The position numbers and the translations under genes are program-made. Source: a virus. From it: 64,000 nucleotides of DNA. The notes under the pieces were generated by a model. The model was not told where the DNA came from. It did no database searches and was given only the letters and a program-made list of their open reading frames with translations. The stretch spans positions 21,262 through 85,261 of the IMG/VR virus record IMGVR_UViG_3300044697_000009. One strand, given 5' to 3'. This document shows, piece by piece, positions 27,260 through 33,976 of this stretch; position 1 is the stretch's first letter; each line of letters opens with the position of its first letter.

Positions 27260-27594
27260 TAAAACCTCGCAGGCGTTTGAATCGGTTGACCTTGCTTCAT
27301 TGTTTTAGCGAGACTAAGACCTGATACGTGGGTTCTGACTTCGTCGTATGCTTTTGCTTGAGCATTCACAGTCTTGATAATTGCTTCATCTTGGTCTTTT
27401 AAGGCCTTGATTTCAGCATCATAATTCTGTTTCATGTCTTGGATTTCTTTAGATCGGTCTTTTAATTCATACAGACCAGCTAAGATACCCGCTATAACGA
27501 CAGCGGTAGCTGACTGCCAATCTGCTTGAAAAAATAATACTTTTCCAATAGTTAGAGAAAAAAGGAAAAGCGGGGCGTGTTTTAGATAACTCAT
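27259..27594 (-). CDS. Membrane protein with coiled-coil tail
   Basis: The ATG at 27594 (MSYLKHAP) is preceded by an ideal GGAGG, so it is preferred over an upstream codon at 27606. The 111-residue product has two hydrophobic segments (APLFLFSLTIGKVLFF and SATAVVIAGILAGLYEL) and then a charged helical tail. It is the first gene of the leftward late operon. Size and topology would suit a holin or spanin-like lysis protein, and the endolysin gene lies just across the divergent promoter; the function is not proven by any motif. Confidence 0.65.
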   Translation of the reverse strand: MSYLKHAPLFLFSLTIGKVLFFQADWQSATAVVIAGILAGLYELKDRSKEIQDMKQNYDAEIKALKDQDEAIIKTVNAQAKAYDEVRTHVSGLSLAKTMKQGQPIQTPARF

Positions 27595-27599
27595 TTTAT

Positions 27600-27710
27600 C
27601 CTCCAAGTTATTGAAATTATTAAAGAGTTTTGCGTAAACCGCTCTTTTGTCCGGGTCAAAGCCCGTGTATTGCCCTAACTGGGCCTCCGGTATTGCTAAA
27701 TCTCTCTAAG
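27600..27710 (-). promoter_or_regulatory. Structured leader of the late operon
   Basis: The 110-base leader between the promoter motif and the first gene can form successive GC-rich hairpins when read leftward: GCCC-AGTTA-GGGC and CGGG-CTTTGA-CCCG, plus a weaker one near the start codon. Such a leader may stabilise mRNA or regulate translation. No known riboswitch class is recognised. Confidence 0.5.
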
Positions 27711-27724
27711 ATATAGTTATTAAA
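27711..27724 (-). promoter_or_regulatory. Candidate late promoter, leftward
   Basis: Leftward sequence TTTAATAACTATAT, 117 bases before the first gene of the structural operon. It forms a divergent pair with a similar rightward motif at 27742-27756. Confidence 0.6.
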
Positions 27725-27741
27725 TTCTTAGATAATCCCCG

Positions 27742-27756
27742 TTTTAATAACTATTT
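27742..27756 (+). promoter_or_regulatory. Candidate late promoter, rightward (lysis unit)
   Basis: Rightward sequence TTTTAATAACTATTT matches the late motif except near its end. It lies directly before the short lysis unit, so lysis and structural genes may share one late regulator. Confidence 0.5.
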
Positions 27757-27759
27757 AGT

Positions 27760-27897
27760 ATGAAAATAAAACACTTAGATCAATCACCTATCTGCCCGGT
27801 ATGTTCTGCCTGGATGCTTACACATCCTAGTAATCATGAGTATCTTAAGTGTATAAGTTGTGGATTTTGTTGTAAAATTATAAAAAGGTTGAAATAA
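27760..27897 (+). CDS. Small zinc-ribbon protein
   Basis: This 45-residue frame (MKIKHLDQSPICPVCSAWML) has two Cys pairs, CPVC and CISCGFCC, which should bind one zinc ion. Its stop overlaps the ATG of the lysis peptidase (TAATG). There is little room for a ribosome site before the ATG, so it may be translated from a leaderless transcript. Its role is unknown. Confidence 0.6.
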   Translation: MKIKHLDQSPICPVCSAWMLTHPSNHEYLKCISCGFCCKIIKRLK

Positions 27898-28331
27898 TGG
27901 TTGGATTAGATTGGAATGACCCTAATTCTTTATTAAGTCAGTATTTTCGAGTGCACGAAGCGTTGTATCTACCTACCTGGGGGCGATTAGCAACAGAAGA
28001 TGATGGTTTGACTGATGAAATTAAAGAAAATTTATTAGATCTTTGTTCTAAGATGGACCAAATACGTGAATTCCTTGGATTTCCTATGAATGTCCATTGT
28101 ATGTACCGTCCTCCGAGCTATAACCTAGTGATTGGAGCACCAGAGAATGACGTCCATAGTCTAGGACAAGCCGTTGACTTTGATTGCAACCCTGATCTCA
28201 CAATAGATGAAATCAGAGACAAAGTTTTACCGGTATTAGATAAATATAATATAAGAATGGAAAGAAACACATCGACATGGATTCATTTAGATACACATCC
28301 TGTCGGAAATGCTAGATATTTTTATCCATAA
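27897..28331 (+). CDS. M15-family peptidase, likely endolysin
   Basis: The 144-residue product fits the D-alanyl-D-alanine carboxypeptidase (peptidase M15_3) family used by phages to cut peptidoglycan cross-links. Motifs are FRVHEALYLPTWGRLA near the start, VHCMYRPPSYN, DVHSLGQAVDFD (first zinc ligands His and Asp) and WIHLDTHP (last zinc ligand His). It lacks a signal peptide, so a holin or similar protein must release it. It is coupled to the small zinc protein upstream. Confidence 0.85.
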   Translation: MVGLDWNDPNSLLSQYFRVHEALYLPTWGRLATEDDGLTDEIKENLLDLCSKMDQIREFLGFPMNVHCMYRPPSYNLVIGAPENDVHSLGQAVDFDCNPDLTIDEIRDKVLPVLDKYNIRMERNTSTWIHLDTHPVGNARYFYP

Positions 28332-28340
28332 GGAGATAAA

Positions 28341-28508
28341 ATGGCTAAACCTAAATTAGGATCTGGAGAAAGATTCGCAAGATTGAAGAAACATATTCAA
28401 AGCGAAGGATATTCTTCTGAATCAGCTCAGAAAATCGCAGCTTCGGTAGGACAGAAAAAATATGGAGCTAAGAAAATGGCCCATATGGCAGCTAAGAATC
28501 GGAAATAA
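28341..28508 (+). CDS. Small basic phage protein (PKLGSGERF family)
   Basis: AAGGAG stands just before the ATG of this 55-residue frame. The product begins MAKPKLGSGERFARLKKHIQ and ends KMAHMAAKNRK; its middle has KIAASVGQKKYG. Small proteins of this pattern are common in phages, with unknown function. Its stop is one base from the end of the convergent leftward gene. Confidence 0.75.
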   Translation: MAKPKLGSGERFARLKKHIQSEGYSSESAQKIAASVGQKKYGAKKMAHMAAKNRK

Positions 28509-28509
28509 T

Positions 28510-28701
28510 TCAAGAAGCTTGTCTTTTTAATCGCATTTTTGATTTAATACGTTCTCTATTACAATCAGGGCAGTAGTGACCATTCCAAAGACCACCGGTT
28601 GAGTCCTTCCACCGTTTGTCTTTAGTATTATATTTCCCGTCTTGTATCCGTAGCTTAAGTTGTTTACAGATACGACATTCCGTCATGTTCTGTTCACTCA
28701 T
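28510..28701 (-). CDS. Small zinc-finger protein
   Basis: The 63-residue product has CRICKQLK and YCPDCNRER, a four-Cys zinc site separated by about 30 residues, and a basic tail. Proteins like this occur next to HNH genes or as free DNA/RNA-binding proteins. It overlaps the upstream gene by 8 bases. Confidence 0.65.
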   Translation of the reverse strand: MSEQNMTECRICKQLKLRIQDGKYNTKDKRWKDSTGGLWNGHYCPDCNRERIKSKMRLKRQAS

Positions 28702-28915
28702 TTTCTACTGCCTTTCTTAAAGGAATGACTTTAGACTTTTGTTTCAACCCATCAATAACTTTGAGATAAACGTTTTTATGAGAAATCAAGGATCTGACGA
28801 GATTAAATACAGCTTTTTCATCACTCCAGTCTGATTTATCCATAGCCCTAAGCCATGCAAATACAATAGGATCGTCTTGGTATTGTTCTGTAATAGTATC
28901 AATGATTTTGGACAT
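28694..28915 (-). CDS. Hypothetical helical protein
   Basis: The 73-residue product (MSKIIDTITEQYQDDPIVFA and onward) is predicted helical, with no recognised motif. It is the middle gene of a small leftward operon. Confidence 0.6.
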   Translation of the reverse strand: MSKIIDTITEQYQDDPIVFAWLRAMDKSDWSDEKAVFNLVRSLISHKNVYLKVIDGLKQKSKVIPLRKAVENE

Positions 28916-28942
28916 TTAAGCCTCCTGCTTATCTGAATAAAG

Positions 28943-29209
28943 TTATTCGTCTTGAATAACTATCTGCATTTTATAGAAATTAATAAATACTTGGTGTTTG
29001 TTATCAATTGCTTCTAATAAAAACTTTAATTCTTTAAGGTCTTCAGCCTCAATCAGTATTTCCTTTAATCCATCATCGTCTATAAGTTCTTGTTTATACT
29101 CAAAGAGTTCATTAAACCTACCTTGAAGTTCAAGAGTTTCCATATAATGAATTTCTTCTGCTTCAAGTACTAATGGGAGTTTAGATTTCCGTGATAATTT
29201 AAAGACCAA
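28943..29209 (-). CDS. Hypothetical acidic protein
   Basis: The 88-residue product (MVFKLSRKSKLPLVLEAEEI) is acidic and helical. Its ATG directly follows the HAD gene's stop, suggesting co-translation. No family is recognised. Confidence 0.6.
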   Translation of the reverse strand: MVFKLSRKSKLPLVLEAEEIHYMETLELQGRFNELFEYKQELIDDDGLKEILIEAEDLKELKFLLEAIDNKHQVFINFYKMQIVIQDE

Positions 29210-29569
29210 TTATTCATCCTTGAGATAGATATGGCTTCCAAGCACGCTATTGGCATCAGAATCGTCAATCCATTTGGTTGGCTTAGTTTGTACATAGTCA
29301 ACAATATCTTCTAACTCTAAGGCTTTTACAGCTTCAAGGGCCCATTTATATCCGGCTGCCGACCAAACGACAATCGTCATACCACGTCCTTTATATTTCC
29401 TTAAGAGTTCTACGTGTTTTGTATGTGGTTTTAAATAATTAATGGAGTTGTCATAAGGATCTATTATCTTTAATTTGTATTCACTAGGAATTTTGTATGT
29501 ATGATCCCACATTAATAGCGTGTTATCTACATCACATACTATAACAGATTCGTTTTCTATAACCTGCAT
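29210..29569 (-). CDS. HAD-superfamily phosphatase
   Basis: The 119-residue product has motif I CDVDNTLLMW with the two catalytic aspartates, motif II as IVVWSAAGYKWA, a lysine in TKPTKWIDDSD, and the acidic motif at the same place. The short cap-less form suits small substrates or nucleic-acid ends (nucleotidase or polynucleotide 3'-phosphatase). A sigma70-type promoter lies 24 bases upstream, and GGAGGAG precedes the start. The substrate cannot be told. Confidence 0.75.
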   Translation of the reverse strand: MQVIENESVIVCDVDNTLLMWDHTYKIPSEYKLKIIDPYDNSINYLKPHTKHVELLRKYKGRGMTIVVWSAAGYKWALEAVKALELEDIVDYVQTKPTKWIDDSDANSVLGSHIYLKDE

Positions 29570-29592
29570 CGCTCCTCCGATTATCAGGTTTT

Positions 29593-29621
29593 ACTATACC
29601 ACAGTTTACTATAAATGTCAA
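29593..29621 (-). promoter_or_regulatory. Sigma70-type promoter for the HAD operon
   Basis: Leftward TTGACA (29621-29616) and TATAGT (29598-29593) are separated by exactly 17 bases. It should drive the HAD gene and the three small genes after it early in infection. Confidence 0.8.
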
Positions 29622-29628
29622 GAGAAAT

Positions 29629-29808
29629 TTAGTACTTTGGATCGAATTTACATTTAGTACAGGTTAGGTGCCCTTCTTCATTATACTCATAAGTATGCGG
29701 AGGACAACACTTTTCTTCTGTATTCAATGGTTTATGATCGGACTTGTGTTCCGTATGTACAGGAAGGTTTAATACAAAGAAAAATAATAAAAGAATTACC
29801 CAGAACAT
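29629..29808 (-). CDS. Secreted or membrane-anchored zinc-binding small protein
   Basis: The ATG at 29808 gives MFWVILLLFFFVLNLPVHTE, a clear signal peptide or membrane anchor; a longer frame from a TTG at 29823 is less likely. The remaining roughly 40 residues have CCPPHTYEY and CTKCKFDP, a likely zinc site. Function is unknown; an envelope location is expected. Confidence 0.6.
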   Translation of the reverse strand: MFWVILLLFFFVLNLPVHTEHKSDHKPLNTEEKCCPPHTYEYNEEGHLTCTKCKFDPKY

Positions 29809-29900
29809 TTCTTTTCTTTCCAAATCACAGTCTTACCGCAGATCCAGCATTTCATTCCGTATAACGTGATTCCATAATTATGTACTTTACACTTAGCCAT
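29796..29900 (-). CDS. Very small Cys-rich protein
   Basis: This 34-residue frame (MAKCKVHNYGITLYGMKCWI) has CWICGK and further Cys residues at positions 4 and 32, compatible with zinc binding. Its ATG overlaps the end of the VTC-like gene and its end overlaps the start of the next gene. The ribosome site is weak, so confidence is modest. Confidence 0.4.
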   Translation of the reverse strand: MAKCKVHNYGITLYGMKCWICGKTVIWKEKKCSG

Positions 29901-30720
29901 GAGTTTTTAAAATACCTTCTATTATCTGGTACATAGACCAAACGTACTTACTAAAGGCTACGTCTTCAAGATTTAATTGGTCTATAATCGATTTAATCCA
30001 GTCGGGTTTTTTATCAATGTGCTTTACTTCCATAATAAAGTCGTCATGATTCGTGTACTTAGTACCTAAGTCATGGAATTTATCCCATAGGCCTTGGTTC
30101 TTAATGTCTTGTATTACATTGACACTTGGGGTTAATAACGCTAGAGGTGAGATGTTTTGATCAATAGTTACCCTAAGATCTTCACCGTCTTGATATGCAT
30201 AACGTTTATAGATGATGTCTACAACAGGACGGAGCTGATTCATAATGAATATGTAATTCAATAACTTAGCTTGGGTTACGACATCGTCATGAGGAATGTC
30301 TGTATTATATTGGAATAATTCATCATCTATTGGAAGCTCGGGCTTAGATGACTGAGTCAATGCTTTAAATGCATTAGGACCTATACGAAGACGGTTCTTA
30401 CGACTATCACCTTGTTGTTTGTATTTACATTCCAAAAAGACTTCATCACTCCATTTACCGTTTGGAGCATAGGCTCTAATTCTTATCTTTCTTCTATCAT
30501 CAAGTCCAGCTAAGTGTTGTTTAAGAAATGTAAAGTCCGGGCTATCAAAATAAATACTACGATTCAATGTATATACTGTATTAGGCTGAGGAAAGTATAA
30601 CTCCATGTGTTTTTTAATCTCAGCTTTAACCTCGATATAATACTGTTTCTGTACTATATACTTTTGCTCAATTCTATTTAAGTCGATAGAATTACCTTCA
30701 GGAATACCAACATTACTCAT
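29893..30720 (-). CDS. VTC/CYTH-like triphosphate tunnel protein
   Basis: The 275-residue product shows the pattern of VTC-domain proteins: EQKYIVQKQYY near residue 18, LNRSIYFDSPDF, RKIRIRAYAP (paired basic strand), FLECKYKQQG, RVTIDQNIS, IMEVKH and a terminal AFSKYVWSMYQIIEG. These alternate charged residues line the tunnel of enzymes that make or break polyphosphate or other triphosphates. All major charged positions that I can identify are present, so it is probably active. Such proteins are unusual in phages. Its position in an accessory block gives no further clue. Confidence 0.7.
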   Translation of the reverse strand: MSNVGIPEGNSIDLNRIEQKYIVQKQYYIEVKAEIKKHMELYFPQPNTVYTLNRSIYFDSPDFTFLKQHLAGLDDRRKIRIRAYAPNGKWSDEVFLECKYKQQGDSRKNRLRIGPNAFKALTQSSKPELPIDDELFQYNTDIPHDDVVTQAKLLNYIFIMNQLRPVVDIIYKRYAYQDGEDLRVTIDQNISPLALLTPSVNVIQDIKNQGLWDKFHDLGTKYTNHDDFIMEVKHIDKKPDWIKSIIDQLNLEDVAFSKYVWSMYQIIEGILKTHG

Positions 30721-30898
30721 TATGTGTCCTTTTAATTACACGGAATTTATTACGACGTTTCTTAATCTTTCGTTCACGAAGGTCATCCTTGATTACGACA
30801 TAGATCATAGTAGATAATCCAATGAGAAACAATAGAATAAACCCTACGGATTTCAGGCAGACTTCCCCTCGTATTAGTACAAGTACGTCGACTTGCAT
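30713..30898 (-). CDS. Small membrane protein
   Basis: The 61-residue product (from ATG 30898) has one membrane span (VGFILLFLIGLSTMIYVVI) followed by a very basic tail (RERKIKKRRNKFRVIKR). The frame is open further to a TTG at 30943, but that codon sits in a hairpin. It overlaps the VTC-like gene by 8 bases. Membrane VTC complexes have small partners in eukaryotes, but no such relation is shown here. Confidence 0.5.
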   Translation of the reverse strand: MQVDVLVLIRGEVCLKSVGFILLFLIGLSTMIYVVIKDDLRERKIKKRRNKFRVIKRTHNE

Positions 30899-30931
30899 TA
30901 GGAAAACAATAAGAAATACTTCTTTATTGTG

Positions 30932-31004
30932 ACAGGCGATCAAGCCTGTATAGATTAACTAACTGTACAACAACAACTGCTGTACTTCACATTACAGTTA
31001 TTAA
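30932..31004 (-). promoter_or_regulatory. Leader hairpin and weak late-like motif
   Basis: ACAGGC and GCCTGT (30932-30937, 30944-30949) form a 6-bp hairpin. A diverged late-motif copy, TTAATAACTGTAAT read leftward, lies near 30991-31004. Together they may start and process the VTC-like transcript. Confidence 0.35.
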
Positions 31005-31035
31005 TTTAGAGGTATGAAAAACGTATGTTTTTGCA

Positions 31036-31551
31036 TTATTTTTTTAGTAATGTTGTAGTTAATTCATTTGTTGCATATACAGGACGTATAGGAGTTAATG
31101 AATTTATGTATTTACAAAAGGATTCGGCATCATGTATATTATCGAAGTACCCGATAGTACTAGACTTATTCTGAGAATTGACTATATCAACACGTACTAA
31201 AGTCTTTGTTTTAGGATCTATTACAATACGAGTCTTGTATTTAACAGGTGGGACTTGGTTATAGAGTTTATAGCCTTGAGATTTGTATAAGTCATAATAA
31301 TAGGATTGACGTATACGTAAGTCTTCAGGACTACAGAATTCAAGGATATAGAGTTTTAAGTTACTATAGTATTTATTTAATGATTTGTTACTATGGATAC
31401 CTTGTTTCATATCCGAGATATGCTTAGACACACTAATTAGTATATTGTTACTATAACTAATATATAGACTTTTAGTACGATGATGTACGAAGGCATAAAC
31501 ACCAGATTGGGATAATTCTTTCATGTTACTATAATTAGATACAAGGACCAT
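31036..31551 (-). CDS. Degenerate GIY-YIG-like protein
   Basis: The 171-residue product has SGVYAFVHHRTKSLYIS, which matches the GIY...YIG start of GIY-YIG nucleases, and later LYILEFCSPEDLRIRQS followed by YYYDLY, matching the second half. The catalytic Arg (expected near SVSKH) and the catalytic Glu (replaced by Gln in IRQS) appear to be missing, so it may bind but not cut DNA. The C-terminal part (TRIVIDPKTKTLVRVDIV) is a separate domain. Four GTTACTATA-type repeats lie inside its coding region. The start is uncertain: an ATG at 31524 is possible because the promoter motif almost touches the first ATG. Confidence 0.55.
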   Translation of the reverse strand: MVLVSNYSNMKELSQSGVYAFVHHRTKSLYISYSNNILISVSKHISDMKQGIHSNKSLNKYYSNLKLYILEFCSPEDLRIRQSYYYDLYKSQGYKLYNQVPPVKYKTRIVIDPKTKTLVRVDIVNSQNKSSTIGYFDNIHDAESFCKYINSLTPIRPVYATNELTTTLLKK

Positions 31552-31556
31552 ACAAT

Positions 31557-31570
31557 ATATAGTTATTAAA
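31557..31570 (-). promoter_or_regulatory. Candidate late promoter motif
   Basis: Leftward TTTAATAACTATAT, five bases before the first ATG of the GIY-YIG-like gene. A 6-bp hairpin (GAGGTG/CACCTC, 31573-31591) stands just upstream of it. Confidence 0.5.
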
Positions 31571-32158
31571 TAGAGGTGGTTATATCACCTCGATACGGGA
31601 ATTTCCATGTAATGAAATCAAGGACTTAGTATGTTACTATAGTAGTATTTTTAAAGAAATACATAAGAAATTGGACTTAATGTACCTAAAACATACATTT
31701 TTAGTGTTAGAATTATGTTACTATAGTGAAATCCTGTAAGTGGTTGTATTGACTATAGTTATAACTCTTACCCCTCAGAGACTACCTACCCCCACCTGGC
31801 ATAATCCTTGCAATAATAGCAATCCCTATACCATATACGCTATACAATCCCCGACTATTATAATGATAGATACAAAATAATAACATATTGATAATACTAT
31901 AGTAACACGAAGGTTGTATGTGTTATATACAGTTATAGTAATTCCCTAATAGTTGTAGATGTACAGAATATGTACTACAGAACGTATACAATCAGATCTA
32001 ATACGTTTGGGGATGGTTTGGTATGGGATTTGTAACGAGAAGTGGGTGAGAGATGGAGTTGAGACGAATGTTTAATCTACCCTTCCCTTTACCCTTTGAC
32101 CTAGACCAGAACGTAGGCAGACATTCCCCTCTTCTTACCCTTTGCTTGAACTACTGTC
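31571..32158. other. Gene-free divergent control region
   Basis: No convincing gene lies between the leftward and rightward blocks. The region holds a hairpin at 31573-31591, four repeats of the GTTACTATA family, a sigma54-like site at 31797-31812, pyrimidine-rich runs (31770-31800 and 32085-32165) and a segment resembling 30855-30870 (GGCAGAC then TTCCCCTC, at about 32117). A divergent regulatory region or replication origin is likely. I could not find a DnaA-type array. Confidence 0.55.
31797..31812 (+). promoter_or_regulatory. Sigma54-like promoter site
   Basis: TGGCATAATCCTTGCA has the invariant GG and GC separated by 10 bases, as in -24/-12 promoters, and 14 of 16 consensus positions by eye. 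It points into the rightward block. No activator gene is certain, although a receiver-domain protein is encoded at 39736. Confidence 0.35.
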
Positions 32159-32187
32159 TTGACTCCGTCTCTCTTTTCTTGTATATT
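32159..32187 (+). promoter_or_regulatory. Sigma70-type promoter of the rightward block
   Basis: TTGACT at 32159-32164 and TATATT at 32182-32187 are 17 bases apart. It would start transcription about 80 bases before the first rightward gene. Confidence 0.75.
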
Positions 32188-32275
32188 AGTTATATATTGA
32201 TTCGTTGATAATGAAACTAAAGTTTTTAAAACATATACCGATATAGTAACAGAACGTTAGTGAAAGGATTTGAAT

Positions 32276-32512
32276 ATGAATACGAAAACAGGTACGATAG
32301 TACAGTTATTCCCTAAACCGAAGTATTCCAGCTATAGAACGTATTTGAACTCATTGAACGTTGAAGTAGAGCAGGAACGGTCGGGAACTACCAATACCGA
32401 TATACCTCAACCAGAAGGTTATATCCTAAATATTGACGTTGAAGAACCTAAATGCGAAGCCTGTAAGCTCTATCTATCGAAATGTTATTGTTTAGGGGGA
32501 GATGCATCATGA
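32276..32512 (+). CDS. Hypothetical early protein with Cys-rich end
   Basis: The ATG at 32276 follows AAAGGA. The 78-residue product starts MNTKTGTIVQLFPKPKYSSY and ends with CEACKLYLSKCYC, a possible zinc site. As first gene of the rightward block it may be expressed immediately after infection. Not recognised. Confidence 0.6.
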   Translation: MNTKTGTIVQLFPKPKYSSYRTYLNSLNVEVEQERSGTTNTDIPQPEGYILNIDVEEPKCEACKLYLSKCYCLGGDAS

Positions 32513-32700
32513 TTCCAGTATATACGATTACCCATAAAACGACCTCACTAACTCATGGAAAAATCTATGTCTATCAAAACCATAAGCTTATATTCGTTAA
32601 GACTTGGACTAATCCAAAGACAATTGACTTGATTAAATCTGAAATCCGTAGTATTATACAGAATAGATACGGAAATGTTATAGAATTGAGGACTGCATGA
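32509..32700 (+). CDS. Hypothetical small early protein
   Basis: The ATG at 32509 overlaps the preceding stop (ATGA) and has GGGGGAG upstream. The 63-residue product starts MIPVYTITHKTTSLTHGKIY and has no known motif. Confidence 0.6.
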   Translation: MIPVYTITHKTTSLTHGKIYVYQNHKLIFVKTWTNPKTIDLIKSEIRSIIQNRYGNVIELRTA

Positions 32701-32861
32701 CACCGTTTGAAGCATTATGGAGTCTAGGATTGTTAGGACTAACGATATACGAAGGTTATGGAATGCCTAACGACCTAGATAAAATCTTTAAAATCTCAGT
32801 TGTAACGTTTTTATTTGGTATATACACGACGTTACGTACGAAAGGAACACGCCATGACTAA
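32697..32861 (+). CDS. Small membrane protein
   Basis: This 54-residue frame starts with ATGA overlap at 32697. Two hydrophobic stretches (LWSLGLLGLTIY and ISVVTFLFGIYTTL) suggest a small membrane protein. It overlaps the next gene by 8 bases. Confidence 0.55.
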   Translation: MTPFEALWSLGLLGLTIYEGYGMPNDLDKIFKISVVTFLFGIYTTLRTKGTRHD

Positions 32862-33705
32862 AGACCAAGTATTAAAGCGTATTAAGGGCAACGACCTACG
32901 TATTAAGTACAAACCTAGGAAACATACGTTTGAAGCAAGTAATCTCGTTATAGACGCGAATACAATGCAAGGTTGGTCATACGACTGGTATACAATCTTA
33001 CATTACTTCGATAAAACGTTGGTGTTAAATACCTATCGTTATTCACATTCAACTATTAAACACGTATATAAAATCATGAGTCTTTTGGATACATTAGGTT
33101 TAAAATACGAATGTCTTGAAGCACCTCAAGGTCTCCAGGATTTACATAGTTCAGTATTTTATAATATCAAAGAATTAGCTAAGTTTATCGTGAAACAGAA
33201 ATATTCGAAAACGAAGATTTACGACTTTAACATTAAAGAACAACGAAAACAGTTAAAACTACTGAATAAATTAGGTTTTCCCTATAGTAAAAAAGAATTA
33301 GAACTACAGATTGAGGTCGAAGAAAAGAAACGAGACCAACGTTTGATTCAACAACGTGAATACCATAAGAAGCGTGCAGCTGAACTATCCGCAAAACGTA
33401 AAGAACGAGCTGAAATTTTAAAGAAATTCAAATCATCTAAGTACGTTCTTATGAGTCTTTGGAACAACCTTGTTACTGTAGTAACCCTTAATAAATTCTT
33501 AAGAACACATAATATTGATATTGAAAATTTTTCTAAATATTACAATGTGAAAAAAAGTATTTTAGATACACTTGAGAACTACGATTTGTTGAACTCAGAA
33601 GCGATAACCTCGCTGAAAAAAGCACAGAATGCATACAATGTAATGCAAAAGTTTAAACAGTCTCAAAACGATTATAACGCAGTATATAATGTCGAAGTTG
33701 TGTAA
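32854..33705 (+). CDS. Hypothetical basic protein with coiled coil
   Basis: The ATG at 32854 follows AAAGGA and is preferred over a longer frame from a TTG at 32815. The 283-residue product (MTKDQVLKRIKGNDLRIKYK) is Lys/Tyr-rich, with a long basic helix about residues 150-190 (EVEEKKRDQRLIQQREYHKK). It may bind nucleic acid. No family recognised. Confidence 0.65.
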   Translation: MTKDQVLKRIKGNDLRIKYKPRKHTFEASNLVIDANTMQGWSYDWYTILHYFDKTLVLNTYRYSHSTIKHVYKIMSLLDTLGLKYECLEAPQGLQDLHSSVFYNIKELAKFIVKQKYSKTKIYDFNIKEQRKQLKLLNKLGFPYSKKELELQIEVEEKKRDQRLIQQREYHKKRAAELSAKRKERAEILKKFKSSKYVLMSLWNNLVTVVTLNKFLRTHNIDIENFSKYYNVKKSILDTLENYDLLNSEAITSLKKAQNAYNVMQKFKQSQNDYNAVYNVEVV

Positions 33706-33728
33706 CTATTTAAAAAGGTAGGGAATTT

Positions 33729-33842
33729 ATGCGTAGTTTATTTGTAGTATTGTTGACGCTGTTATTTACTGTAGTTGTATATAACTTTACGACTAACGTA
33801 TTCACGACACAAAATGAAGTCTTGACAGTGATCACGAAATAA
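33729..33842 (+). CDS. Single-span membrane micropeptide
   Basis: This 37-residue frame (MRSLFVVLLTLLFTVVVYNF) has a ribosome site GGGA and a single N-terminal span. The promoter for the next unit lies in its end. Such phage micropeptides are common but uncharacterised. Confidence 0.5.
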   Translation: MRSLFVVLLTLLFTVVVYNFTTNVFTTQNEVLTVITK

Positions 33843-33850
33843 TGTAGAAT
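33822..33850 (+). promoter_or_regulatory. Sigma70-type promoter before tRNA-Ile
   Basis: TTGACA at 33822-33827 and TAGAAT at 33845-33850 have 17-base spacing. It should express the tRNA and the MoxR-type operon together. Confidence 0.75.
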
Positions 33851-33884
33851 AAATATTATAGAGTATTTTGTATTAGACGATACA

Positions 33885-33957
33885 AGTCCCGTAGCTCAAT
33901 GGTTAGAGCAGGCTCTTTATAAGGGTCAGGTTGCTGGTTCGAGTCCAGCCGGGACTA
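33885..33957 (+). tRNA. tRNA-Ile with anticodon UAU
   Basis: The sequence folds as a full cloverleaf: acceptor AGTCCCG/CGGGACT, D stem GCTC/GAGC, anticodon stem GGCTC/GGGTC with loop TTTATAA, T stem GCTGG/CCAGC with loop TTCGAGT, and discriminator A. The anticodon UAU reads AUA (Ile). CCA is not encoded. Most bacteria read AUA with a CAU tRNA modified by TilS, so a UAU tRNA supplements AUA decoding in this AT-rich genome. Confidence 0.93.
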
Positions 33958-33976
33958 TTAAACGAAAGGGTATGAT

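Larger units (their letters stand above)
31360..32250. repeat. Dispersed GTTACTATA repeat array
   Basis: The motif GTTACTATA, with at most one mismatch, starts at 31360, 31387, 31447, 31525, 31633 and 31717, and appears inverted (TATAGTAAC) at about 31898 and 32242. Four copies lie in the coding end and start of the GIY-YIG-like gene and four in the gene-free region. Such density suggests binding sites for a regulator or a replication initiator. Confidence 0.6.

Noticed and set aside
31748-31780. TTGACT in the control region as a promoter
   Set aside because: No acceptable -10 hexamer at 16-18 bases.
32052-32228. Small rightward frame (MELRRMFN...) in the control region
   Set aside because: No ribosome site, and it runs through the sigma70-type promoter at 32159.
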